Shown here: in pieces, positions 34,908-43,871 of the stretch | How the letters are laid out: each line of letters starts with the position of its first letter | Position numbering within the stretch: position 1 is the first letter of the stretch | Assembly (NCBI RefSeq): GCF_001562275.1 | Contig: NZ_CP014304.1 | Span: 2,790,001 to 2,854,000 of the forward strand | Length of the DNA: 64,000 bases | Origin: Hymenobacter sp. PAMC 26628 | GTDB taxonomy: Bacteria; Bacteroidota; Bacteroidia; Cytophagales; Hymenobacteraceae | Direction: 5' to 3' | The notes under the pieces: generated by a model | What the model was told of the DNA's origin: nothing | What the model saw: the letters and a program-made list of their open reading frames with translations, nothing else | The model's database searches: none | Position numbers and translations under genes: made by a program

Positions 34908-35813
34908 ATGGACACGGTAGCCGCCGGCGTAACCCAGCTGCGCATTCAGCGCTTTGTAAACGTATATTTTGTAGACGCCGGCACGCCCGGCGACTGGGTA
35001 CTAGTGGACACCGGCTTGCCCGGCAGTGAAAAAACCATCCGCGCCGCCGCCGCCGAACTGTACGGGCCCGGGGTGGGGCCCCAGGCCATTGTGCTCACCC
35101 ACGGCCACCTCGACCACCTGGGCTCGGCCCTGGAGCTGGCCACTGGCTGGAACGTGCCAGTGCTGGTGCACCCCCTGGAGCGGCCCTACGTGACGGCCCA
35201 GGCCCTGTACCCGCCGCGCGACCCCACCGTGGGCGGCTCGCTGGGGTTCATGAGCCGGTTTTTCCCGACGCAGCTGCCCGACCTGCGCGACGTGGTGCAG
35301 GAGCTGCCGCTGGACGGCGACGCCGTGCCCTTCCTGCTGGGTTGGCGCTGGCTGCACGTGCCGGGCCACGCCCCGGGCCAGATTGCGCTGTTCCGCGACG
35401 CCGACCGCACGCTGCTGGGCGCCGACGCCTTCGCCACCACCGTCCACGATTCCGTGTCGGCGGTGCTGCTGGGGTGGCCCAAAATCAGCCGCGCCGGCGC
35501 GCCCTTCAATTACGACTGGGTTGCGGCAGAGCGCTCGGTGCAGGCGCTGGCGGCGCTGAGCCCGGCCGCAATTGGCTGCGGCCACGGGCCGGTCATCACG
35601 GGGCCCCAGGCTGCGGAAGGGCTGGCCCACCTGGCGGCCCACTACCCGGTGCCTGCCCACGGCCGCTACGTGCACGAGGCCGCCCGCACCGACGGCAACG
35701 GCGTGGAGCACCTGCCCCCGCCCGTGCCCGACCACTTGCCCCGCCAGGCCGCCGCGCTGGCTGCGGGCGTGCTGCTGGGCGTGGCGGCCTGGCTGCTGCT
35801 GCGCCGCCGCTAA
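34908..35813 (+). CDS. Metallo-beta-lactamase-fold hydrolase with C-terminal membrane anchor
   Basis: 301 residues. Binuclear metal motif THGHLDHLG (His65, His67, Asp69, His70), a third His in HVPGHAPG, and an Asp in LLGADAFATT. Such proteins hydrolyse thioesters, lactones or phosphodiesters; the substrate is unknown. The last 20 residues (AALAAGVLLGVAAWLLLRRR) form a hydrophobic segment with positive end, so it may be anchored with the enzyme on one face. No signal peptide is visible at the N-terminus. Confidence 0.87.
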   Translation: MDTVAAGVTQLRIQRFVNVYFVDAGTPGDWVLVDTGLPGSEKTIRAAAAELYGPGVGPQAIVLTHGHLDHLGSALELATGWNVPVLVHPLERPYVTAQALYPPRDPTVGGSLGFMSRFFPTQLPDLRDVVQELPLDGDAVPFLLGWRWLHVPGHAPGQIALFRDADRTLLGADAFATTVHDSVSAVLLGWPKISRAGAPFNYDWVAAERSVQALAALSPAAIGCGHGPVITGPQAAEGLAHLAAHYPVPAHGRYVHEAARTDGNGVEHLPPPVPDHLPRQAAALAAGVLLGVAAWLLLRRR

Positions 35814-35875
35814 GCGCCGCCGTGGTATGGGCCCTGTCCTGTCTGGGGCGGCTGCGGGGCCCGTACCTTGCCGGC

Positions 35876-36490
35876 GTGAATAGCTACCCGCCACCGCGCA
35901 TTTTTTGCTTGACGCCGCCGGAAACCAACCCGCGTATTTGTGCCGGCCGGGCCACTCCTTCCACGGGAAACCAGACTTGGTTGGGCTGCGCGTTTTTGAG
36001 GAGCAGGCCGTGGGGGCCCCGCGGCTGGGGCGCGGCCCTGCTGCTGGGGGCCCTGCTGCGGCCTGGCGCCGGGCAGGCCCAGCCCACGCGCCCGGCCCGG
36101 CCCCCGGCAGCCCTCTACGCCACCTACCGTTACGTAGCCTACACGGTGTACGACCACACCGACGGCGACCCACCCACCCACGTGGCCGGGGTAGGCGGCA
36201 CCCTCACCTTGTTTCCGACCGGGGCCTACGACAAGCGGCTGCGCATCATGGGGCCCAACGGAGCCCGCGATTTTGTGCAGCACGGCCAGTGCACGGTGCG
36301 CGGCGACAGCATCCGCTTTGCCTTCACCGATGCCCAAGGCTTCGATGTGCAGCGCGGCACTTACCGCTACGACGCCCGGGCGCGCCGCCTCACCATTGCC
36401 ATTGCCGGCTACCCGCCCGGCAACCGGGGCGTGTACGAGCTGGTGGCCGACGTCGCGCCAGGGCCCCGGCCGGCTTCGAAGCGGCGGTAG
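35876..36490 (+). CDS. Hypothetical exported protein, start uncertain
   Basis: About 204 residues if read from GTG 35876; a later start is possible, since a hydrophobic stretch WGAALLLGALLRPGAGQAQ lies at about 48-66 and looks like a signal peptide with a long or misread N-terminus. The mature part has aromatic strands (YATYRYVAYTVYDHTDG, RGTYRYDARARRLTIAIAGY) suggesting a small beta-barrel or lipocalin-like fold. No family recognised. A TACCTTG box at 35864-35870 ends 5 bases before the GTG. Confidence 0.5.
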   Translation: MNSYPPPRIFCLTPPETNPRICAGRATPSTGNQTWLGCAFLRSRPWGPRGWGAALLLGALLRPGAGQAQPTRPARPPAALYATYRYVAYTVYDHTDGDPPTHVAGVGGTLTLFPTGAYDKRLRIMGPNGARDFVQHGQCTVRGDSIRFAFTDAQGFDVQRGTYRYDARARRLTIAIAGYPPGNRGVYELVADVAPGPRPASKRR

Positions 36491-36616
36491 TGGCCCGGGG
36501 CCCTAACGGGGCTTGTCGGCCCGCGCCCGGGCGGTGTACCTTGCGCTCCCGTTCGGAGCCCCACTCCCACCCTCGGCCCGAACGGCTCATTGTTAACTGT
36601 TAACTGCTACTATAGA

Positions 36617-37351
36617 ATGGGACGCGCATTTGAATTTCGGAAAGGCCGCAAAATGAAGCGCTGGGACCGGATGTCGAAAGACTTCACCCGCATCGGCAAG
36701 GAAATCGTGATGGCCGTGAAAGAAGGGGGCCCCAACCCCGACAGCAACGCCCGCCTGCGCACCGCCATCCAAAACGGCAAGGGCGTGAACATGCCCAAGG
36801 ACCGCGTGGACGCCGCCATTAAGCGCGCCAGCAGCCGCGAAGAAAAAGACTACCAAGAGGTTGTGTACGAAGGCTACGGACCCCACGGCATCGCCATCGT
36901 GGTGGAAACCGCCACCGACAACCCCACCCGCACCGTGAGCAACGTGCGCCTCTACTTCAACCGCAACAGCGGGGCCCTGGGCACGGCGGGCAGCTCCGAC
37001 TACACCTTCACCCGCAAGGGCGTATTCAAGCTGGCCGCCGCCGGCCTCGACCGCGACGAGCTGGAGCTGGACCTGATTGACGTGGGCGCCGAGGACGTGT
37101 ACGAAACCCACGAGGAGGACGAACACGGCGCCGAGCACGCCTACATGGTGGTCGAAACCGCCTTCACCGACTTCGGCCAGATGCAGAAAGCCCTCGAAGC
37201 CAAGGGCCTGAACGTGATGAGCGCCACCCTCCAGCGCGTGCCCAACACCACCGTGGCCCTGAGCGACGAGCAGGCCGAGGAAGTAGAAAAGCTCATCGAG
37301 AAGTTCGAGGAAGACGAGGACGTGCAGGCCGTGTACCACACGATGGGCTAA
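36617..37351 (+). CDS. YebC/PmpR-family protein
   Basis: 244 residues from ATG 36617 (MGRAFEFRKGRKMKRWDRMS), the common Bacteroidota N-terminus. Three-domain YebC protein: basic N-terminus, the AVKEGGPNPDSNARLRTAIQ helix pair, VYEGYGPHGIAIVVE, and the acidic C-terminal domain. The family has been described as transcription regulators and recently linked to translation of difficult peptide sequences. It stands at the head of a plus-strand group with cupin and VOC genes. Confidence 0.93.
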   Translation: MGRAFEFRKGRKMKRWDRMSKDFTRIGKEIVMAVKEGGPNPDSNARLRTAIQNGKGVNMPKDRVDAAIKRASSREEKDYQEVVYEGYGPHGIAIVVETATDNPTRTVSNVRLYFNRNSGALGTAGSSDYTFTRKGVFKLAAAGLDRDELELDLIDVGAEDVYETHEEDEHGAEHAYMVVETAFTDFGQMQKALEAKGLNVMSATLQRVPNTTVALSDEQAEEVEKLIEKFEEDEDVQAVYHTMG

Positions 37352-37373
37352 GCAGGCCCCCGCACCAATCGCC

Positions 37374-37718
37374 ATGAAAATAGCCATTGCCACGGCCCCC
37401 AGCTACCCGTGGGGCGACGCTTGCACGGGCTGGCACTTGGTGCAAACCCCTCAGCTCGGCGTCATCCAGGAACGGATGCCGCCGGGCACGGCTGAGGTTT
37501 GCCACCGGCACGCGGTGGCCCAGCAGTTTTTCTATATATTGAACGGTACGGCTACTTTTGAGCTGGCCGGCAAACAGCTGGTGCTGGGGCCCGGCGAAGG
37601 CGTGCACGTGCAACCTGGGCAGGCGCACCGCATCCAAAATGAGGCGGCGGAAGCGCTGGATTTTTTGGTAATCTCCGAGCCCCACGCGCACGGCGACCGG
37701 CAATTGGTGCCGGCCTGA
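37374..37718 (+). CDS. Small cupin-domain protein
   Basis: 114 residues. Single cupin barrel with motif 1 residues in PPGTAEVCHRHAVAQQFFYILNG and motif 2 in GPGEGVHVQPGQAHRIQN, so His ligands for a metal are present (two in CHRHA and one in QAHRI). Function unknown; perhaps a sugar or small acid binding/isomerising protein. It follows YebC by 22 bases. Confidence 0.8.
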   Translation: MKIAIATAPSYPWGDACTGWHLVQTPQLGVIQERMPPGTAEVCHRHAVAQQFFYILNGTATFELAGKQLVLGPGEGVHVQPGQAHRIQNEAAEALDFLVISEPHAHGDRQLVPA

Positions 37719-37761
37719 GCGGCCCGGGGCCCCATGTATTTTCACCGTTTTCTTCGTCGCC

Positions 37762-38130
37762 ATGGCACTGACCAAGCTCATCCCGAGCATCTTCTACGCC
37801 GATTTGGCGGTTGGCCGAGAGCTATTTGAGCGGGGGCTCGGCCTTGCGTTGCGCTACGAAGAACTGGGCGGCCCGCAGCCTTTCTGCATCTTGGGAAAAG
37901 ACGCGGTAGAAATTCACCTGGTGCAAAACGCCACCCTTGCCGCACTCGACCGGCCCCAAATTCGCCTCGAAACCGATGACATCCACGCACTTTTCGCCGA
38001 GGTGCAGCGCGCCGCGCCGGGCCTGCTCCATCCCAACGGCAACCGCGTGACGCAGAAGCCGTGGGGCCTGCTGGAATTTGCGCTGCTCGATGCCTCGCAA
38101 GTGTGCGTTATTGTTCAGCAACCGGCGTAG
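37762..38130 (+). CDS. VOC-family protein (bleomycin-resistance/glyoxalase type)
   Basis: 122 residues. Single VOC domain: PSIFYADLAVGRELFERGLGLALRYEE at the start, CILGKDAVEIHLVQN in the middle, and WGLLEFALLDASQVCVIVQQP at the end. Cytosolic. The substrate is unknown; several relatives confer resistance by binding small molecules. It overlaps the convergent DUF2062 gene by 23 bases. Confidence 0.8.
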   Translation: MALTKLIPSIFYADLAVGRELFERGLGLALRYEELGGPQPFCILGKDAVEIHLVQNATLAALDRPQIRLETDDIHALFAEVQRAAPGLLHPNGNRVTQKPWGLLEFALLDASQVCVIVQQPA

Positions 38131-38677
38131 CTGCCAGCGCCTCCGATTCTTCATGCTTGCGCACCACCCGCCGGAACACCGGGCGCAAGCCAAAGTACAG
38201 CAGCGCCACCACCGGCACCGCCGCCACTGCCCAAATGAGCAGGGCCCCCAGCTCGGCCCGCCACAGCAGGCGCAGCAGGGCCATTGGCTCGTGGCGCACC
38301 TGGCGTTGAAGCTGCGCCAGCGTGAAGTGTGCCATGATGTTGCCCTGGCCCAGCAGTTCGCCGCCGTAGCGCAGAAACGGCAGCAGCAGCAGCAGCTGCA
38401 CCGGCGTAAGCAGGTGGCAGACAAGTTGCAAGGCGGCCACGTTCAGGCGCAGGCGCAGGGCCACGCCGGTGGCAATAAGGGTGGTGAGGCCAAACGTGGG
38501 GGCCACCCCCAGGGCCGCGCCCAGCCCCACCGTGAGGGCCAGCTGGCCGGGCGAGAGCCCCGCCTTCAGTAGATTCACCAGCGGGTCGAGCAGCACCCGG
38601 CGCAGCCAGTTGGGCCGGGCCGCGGGGCCCTCCGGTGGGACCGGGGCAGGCGAGGAAGAAGCAACGGTCATATCCAA
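38108..38677 (-). CDS. DUF2062-domain membrane protein
   Basis: 189 residues. DUF2062: basic amphipathic N-terminus (RRVLLDPLVNLLKAGLSPGQLAL), then GLGAALGVAPTFGLTTLIATGVAL, two or three transmembrane helices, and a charged C-terminus. The role of this family is not established, though it appears near glycosyltransferase or lipid genes. ATG 38677 or 38671 are both possible. Overlaps VOC on the opposite strand. Confidence 0.8.
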   Translation of the reverse strand: MDMTVASSSPAPVPPEGPAARPNWLRRVLLDPLVNLLKAGLSPGQLALTVGLGAALGVAPTFGLTTLIATGVALRLRLNVAALQLVCHLLTPVQLLLLLPFLRYGGELLGQGNIMAHFTLAQLQRQVRHEPMALLRLLWRAELGALLIWAVAAVPVVALLYFGLRPVFRRVVRKHEESEALAATPVAEQ

Positions 38678-38778
38678 AGCTGAATTTTAACGAAACCAAG
38701 GCGGGCCGGCGGCGCGTATCTTCGCCGGGGCCCCGCGTACGCTTACGGGCGGAGCCCTTTTTTCGCCGTCCGGGCCCC

Positions 38779-39723
38779 ATGCCACACACTTTTTTGTCCG
38801 TCCACCGGCCGGGCCCCTGGTACCGCGAGCTGCCGCTGCTGCTGCGCCACGCCGCCCGCGAGCTGGCCGCCAACGACCCCCTGCGCCTGGGGGCCGCCAC
38901 GGCGTTCTTCACCACGTTTGCCCTGCCGCCCATCCTCATCATCCTCATCCAGCTGCTGCGGGCCCTCTACCCCTCGTCGCTGGTGCGCACCATGCTGCTG
39001 GGCAAGCTCAGCAACGTGCTGGGGCGGTCGGCCACGGGCCTCATCGAGCAGATTCTCAGCAACGTGGCCGACCCGCGCCGCACCCGGCTCGTGACGTGGG
39101 CGGGCTTCGTTTTTCTCGTGTTCATCGCCACCACGCTCTTCACCATCATCCAGCACTCGCTGAACCAACTGTGGCAAATTCGGCCCCGGCGCCACAGCGC
39201 GCCGTTGGCGGTGGCCCTGCGCGAGCGGCTGCGCTCGGGCGGCGTGCTGCTGGCCACGGGGGCCCTGGCGGTGCTCGCTTTCAGCACCGACGCGGCACTG
39301 GGCTTGTTTGCCGACAGCATCCGCGACTTCGACACCACCCTGGTATACTACGTGGTACGGGGCCTGAATTCGCTGGCCGCCTTCACCATCCTGGCCGTGT
39401 GGTTCGGGCTCACGTTCCGCACCTTGAGTTTGGCCAAAGTGCCTTGGCAGGCCGTGCGGCGCGGGGCTTTGGTCACGGCCGTGCTCATCAGCCTGGGCGA
39501 AACCGTGCTCGGCAAATTGCTCGTAAGCCAGGACCTGGGGCCCGTGTACGGCCCGGCGGCAGGGCTGGTGCTGGTACTGCTGTTCGTATTTTACTGCGCC
39601 ATGATCTTTTACTTCGGCGCGGCCTTCACCAAGGTGTACGCCATGCGCCTGGGTCTGTCCATCCGGCCCAAAAAGTCAGCGGTGCGCTACCGGCTGGTCA
39701 ATGTCGACGAAGACGACCATTAG
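38779..39723 (+). CDS. YihY/BrkB-family membrane protein
   Basis: 314 residues from ATG 38779 (MPHTFLSVHRPGPWYRELPL). Six hydrophobic segments, with the conserved YihY elements DPLRLGAATAFFTTFALPPILIILI, SLNQLWQIRP, and GPVYGPAAGLVLVLLFVFYCAMIFYFGAAFTKVYA. Inner-membrane; earlier called RNase BN, but that activity is not thought to belong here. A TATCTTCG box (38717) lies about 60 bases upstream. Followed by repeat A copy 4. Confidence 0.88.
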   Translation: MPHTFLSVHRPGPWYRELPLLLRHAARELAANDPLRLGAATAFFTTFALPPILIILIQLLRALYPSSLVRTMLLGKLSNVLGRSATGLIEQILSNVADPRRTRLVTWAGFVFLVFIATTLFTIIQHSLNQLWQIRPRRHSAPLAVALRERLRSGGVLLATGALAVLAFSTDAALGLFADSIRDFDTTLVYYVVRGLNSLAAFTILAVWFGLTFRTLSLAKVPWQAVRRGALVTAVLISLGETVLGKLLVSQDLGPVYGPAAGLVLVLLFVFYCAMIFYFGAAFTKVYAMRLGLSIRPKKSAVRYRLVNVDEDDH

Positions 39724-39761
39724 GACTTTTGGATTAGAATTTTTGGCTTAGAAAAAGTAGG

Positions 39762-39854
39762 CCGTCATGCTGAGCGCAGCCGAAGCATCTCGCCCACAGC
39801 AGTAATCATTGATTATTGAAGCAGTGAAGATGCTTCGACAGGCTCAGCACGACG
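39762..39854. repeat. Palindromic repeat family A, copy 4
   Basis: CCGTCATGCTGAGCGCAGCC with inverted partner ending CTCAGCACGACG. Inner arms GAAGCATCT / AGATGCTTC are kept; the centre is AT-rich. The most degenerate of the five copies. It directly precedes a broken phytase-like gene fragment. Confidence 0.8.
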
Positions 39855-39948
39855 TTCTGTGGTAGGACGCCCCATTGATTTGACGTGACGGGCGTGCACT
39901 TTATACAGCCCGCCCCGGGAGGGCCCACGGCGCCCGCCCCCTTCCTGC

Positions 39949-40300
39949 GTGGATCCCGAGGCCATTCGCTACGACCACGCCGCCGGCCTGTACTGGACCA
40001 GCGAGGGCGACCCGGCACCCCTACCCGTTTGTGCACGAGATGGACATCACCGGGGCCTTCTGCCGCACGTGGCCCGCGCGGCCGCTGTTTCACTTCGATA
40101 GCACGCCCGGCCGGGGCCCCTACCGGCCGGTGCACAAGCGCCTCGTGGCCGACCCGGGGGCCCCACGCCCCGACAACCTCGAAGGGCTGGCCTTTGGGGC
40201 CCGCTGCCCAACGGCCACCGCACGCTGGTCGTCGTGGTCGACTAATAACTTCAGCGCCCGCGAAACCAACCAGTTCCTGGCCTTCGAGGTGTTGCCGTAG
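39949..40300 (+). pseudogene. Phytase-like (esterase-like) protein, C-terminal remnant
   Basis: Degenerate fragment. From 39952 the frame reads DPEAIRYDHAAGLYWTSEGD, then breaks in the CCC-rich stretch near 40008-40022, continuing in another frame as FVHEMDITGAFCRTW ... DNLEGLAFG ... NNFSARETNQFLAFEVL, ending at 40300. This resembles the last third of the phytase-like domain proteins common in Bacteroidota. No start or signal peptide is found. The rest of the gene is absent. A repeat lies immediately upstream, so a deletion at the repeat is a possibility. Confidence 0.65.
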
Positions 40301-40309
40301 CCCCGGCCG

Positions 40310-40317
40310 TACCTTTG
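40310..40317 (+). promoter_or_regulatory. -7 box abutting the DEAD-box helicase start codon
   Basis: TACCTTTG matches TAnnTTTG exactly and ends 4 bases before the GTG at 40322. Transcription would start at or in the start codon, giving a leaderless mRNA. It lies just after the remnant gene's end. Confidence 0.55.
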
Positions 40318-40321
40318 CCCG

Positions 40322-41773
<1,452 letters not shown>

Positions 41774-41779
41774 TCTTAG

Positions 41780-41965
41780 TTGTTCGTTGTCGGTTGTCAG
41801 TGCGCCAATCAGGCCGTCATGCAGAGCGCAGCGAAGCATCTTTACCGCGTAAGTAATCCAATCGATTGGGTTCACTGCTGCGGGAAAGATGCTTCGCTGC
41901 GCTCTGCATGACCGTTTGTCTACCCCCAGAATCACACCCGGGCCCTGGCAACCGACAACGAACAA
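41780..41965. repeat. Repeat family A, copy 5, nested in an outer inverted repeat
   Basis: The inner element 41813-41914 has arms built on CCGTCATGCAGAGCGCAGCG, as in copy 3, with inner AAGCATCTTT arms. It lies inside an outer inverted repeat: TTGTTCGTTGTCGGTTGTC (41780-41798) against 41947-41965 with one mismatch. The two layers together fill the gap between the helicase and the CrtI-like gene. Confidence 0.8.
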
Positions 41966-42003
41966 CCGACAACAAAACTGACAACCCTTTCAAACGAAGC
42001 CGC

Positions 42004-43437
42004 ATGAGCAGCAAACCCTGGGACGCGGTAATCATTGGCTCGGGGCCCAACGGGCTGAGCGCGGGCACCGTGCTGGCTGCTCGCGGCCTGCGCGTGCTCA
42101 TCGTGGAAGGGGCCGATTCGCTGAGCGCCGGCACCCGCACCCAGGAAATCACCCTGCCCGGTTTTCGGCACGACCTGGGCTCGGCGGTGCACCCGCTGGG
42201 CTACCTCTCGCCCTACTTCCAAACCTTGCCTTTGGCGAAGTTTGGCCTGGAATGGGTGGTGCCGCCCGCCTCGGTGGCGCACCCGCTGGACGGGCAGGAG
42301 GCAGTCATCCTCTCCAAATCCATCGCGGAAACGGCTCAGAACTTGGGCATTGACGCGGACGCTTACCGGGCCCTGATCGAGCCTTTTTTGGGGCGCACCG
42401 GCGAGCTGCTGCGCGACGTGCTGAAGCCGCTGGGCGTGCCGCACAGCCCGTTGCTGCTGGCCCGTTTCGGTCTGAAAGCCCTGCTGCCGGCCAACTTCTT
42501 TGCCAAGCATTTCTTCCAAGGGCCCCGGGCGCGGGCCTTATTTGCGGGGTGCGCAGCTCACAGCGTGCTACCGTTCGATAAGCTGTTTACTGCCGCCATC
42601 GGCCTGCTGTTTTTGGTAACGGGGCACGCCGAGAACTGGGCGTTCCCCCGGGGCGGCGCGCAAAGCCTCACCGACGCCCTGGCGGCTTACTTTCAAAGCT
42701 TGGGCGGCGAAATTCGGCTCGCTACCCCTATTTTCCGGTTCGAGGACCTGCCCCCGGCCCGCACGTATTTGTTCGACACCGATGCCGGCCAGCTGGCCCG
42801 CATTGCCCGGCTGCACCTGCCGGCGGCCTACCGGCGGCGGCTGGAAAGCTTCCGGTACGGTCCTGGCATTTTCAAGGTGGATTACGCCTTGAGCGGCCCC
42901 ATCCCGTGGCAAGACCCGCGCTGCCTGCGCGCCTCCACGGTGCACCTGGGGGGCCCCATCGGGGAAATTGCCCGCGGCGAAAAAGACGCTTGGCAAGGCC
43001 GCCACGCCGCAAGCCCCTACGTGCTGCTCTGCCAGCAAAGCCTGTTTGACGCTACCCGGGCCCCAGCGGGCCAGCACACCGGCTGGGCCTATTGCCACGT
43101 GCCCGCCGGCTCGACCCAGGACATGAGTGCGCACATCGACCGCCAAATTGAGCGCTTTGCCCCGGGCTTCCAGGACCTCGTGCTGGCCCGGCACACCATG
43201 AACACGCACGCCGTGCAGGCCTACAACCCCAACTACGTGGGCGGGGCCATCACGGGCGGTGCCGTGAATTTGGCGCAGCTATTTACCCGGCCGGTGGCGC
43301 GGCTCGACCCCTACCGCACGCCCAACCCCGACCTTTTCATCTGCTCGGCATCTACGCCGCCGGGCGGGGGCGTGCACGGCATGTGCGGCTACCACGCCGC
43401 CCAAAGCGTGCTGAAACGACTGGGCATCCGGCGCTAA
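42004..43437 (+). CDS. Phytoene-desaturase-like NAD(P)/FAD oxidoreductase
   Basis: 477 residues from ATG 42004 (MSSKPWDAVIIGSGPNGLSA); upstream frame is repeat-derived. N-terminal FAD-binding GSGPNGLSAGTVLAARGLRVLIVE and the C-terminal CTICS-like STPPGGGVHGMCGYHAAQSVL match the CrtI/PYROXD2 group. Not an obvious carotenoid gene, since no crtB or crtZ is nearby; the group also includes other dehydrogenases of isoprenoid or aromatic compounds. The phosphatase-like gene follows directly. Confidence 0.87.
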   Translation: MSSKPWDAVIIGSGPNGLSAGTVLAARGLRVLIVEGADSLSAGTRTQEITLPGFRHDLGSAVHPLGYLSPYFQTLPLAKFGLEWVVPPASVAHPLDGQEAVILSKSIAETAQNLGIDADAYRALIEPFLGRTGELLRDVLKPLGVPHSPLLLARFGLKALLPANFFAKHFFQGPRARALFAGCAAHSVLPFDKLFTAAIGLLFLVTGHAENWAFPRGGAQSLTDALAAYFQSLGGEIRLATPIFRFEDLPPARTYLFDTDAGQLARIARLHLPAAYRRRLESFRYGPGIFKVDYALSGPIPWQDPRCLRASTVHLGGPIGEIARGEKDAWQGRHAASPYVLLCQQSLFDATRAPAGQHTGWAYCHVPAGSTQDMSAHIDRQIERFAPGFQDLVLARHTMNTHAVQAYNPNYVGGAITGGAVNLAQLFTRPVARLDPYRTPNPDLFICSASTPPGGGVHGMCGYHAAQSVLKRLGIRR

Positions 43438-43450
43438 CCAACCGTTTAAT

Positions 43451-43789
43451 ATTATCGACAAGCTCCTGTTCATTTGCAGCCAGAACCGCTGGCGCAGCCT
43501 GACCGCCGAGCGGCTCTTCGACGGCTACCCGGGGGCCCTGGCCCGCTCGGCCGGCACCGAGGCGGGGGCCCGGGTGCGCGTTACGGCCGGCCACCTGGGC
43601 TGGGCCGATGTGGTGTTCGTGATGGAAAAGCGCCACGCCGACCGGCTGCGCGAGAAGTTTCCCGGGGCTCTGGCCGGCAAGCGCCTCGTCAACCTGCGCA
43701 TCCCCGATAACTACCCTTTTCAAGACGCGGCCCTGGTGGCGCTGCTGCGGGAGAAACTGGCGGAATACTTGCCGGGGCCCCAAGAATAG
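43451..43789 (+). CDS. Small low-molecular-weight protein tyrosine phosphatase-like protein, no AUG start
   Basis: About 112 residues. The reading shows the phosphatase P-loop CSQNRWRS (C-x5-R-S) right at the N-terminus (KLLFICSQNRWRS), then a GTEAG segment, GHLGWADVVFVMEKRHADRL, and LRIPDNYPFQDAALVALL. The usual general-acid Asp fits RIPDNYPF. No ATG, GTG or TTG lies ahead of the P-loop in frame; the best N-terminus would be ATT at 43451 (IIDKLLF), or the reading may be coupled to the upstream gene, which ends 14 bases earlier. An ATG further in at the catalytic core would miss the P-loop. Confidence 0.7.
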   Translation: MIDKLLFICSQNRWRSLTAERLFDGYPGALARSAGTEAGARVRVTAGHLGWADVVFVMEKRHADRLREKFPGALAGKRLVNLRIPDNYPFQDAALVALLREKLAEYLPGPQE

Positions 43790-43795
43790 ATTCGG

Positions 43796-43865
43796 CTGGT
43801 ATAGCACAAAAAAGGCGGCCCGCTACTCAACCGAGTAGCGGGCCGCCTTTTTTGCGCTATACCAG
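43796..43865. terminator. Long near-perfect bidirectional terminator
   Basis: 32-base arms, 43796-43827 and 43834-43865, with one mismatch and a 6-base loop. The GC-rich core AAAGGCGGCCCGCTACT carries A/T tracts on both sides. It separates the convergent phosphatase and SusD genes. Confidence 0.85.
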
Positions 43866-43871
43866 GTTGGC

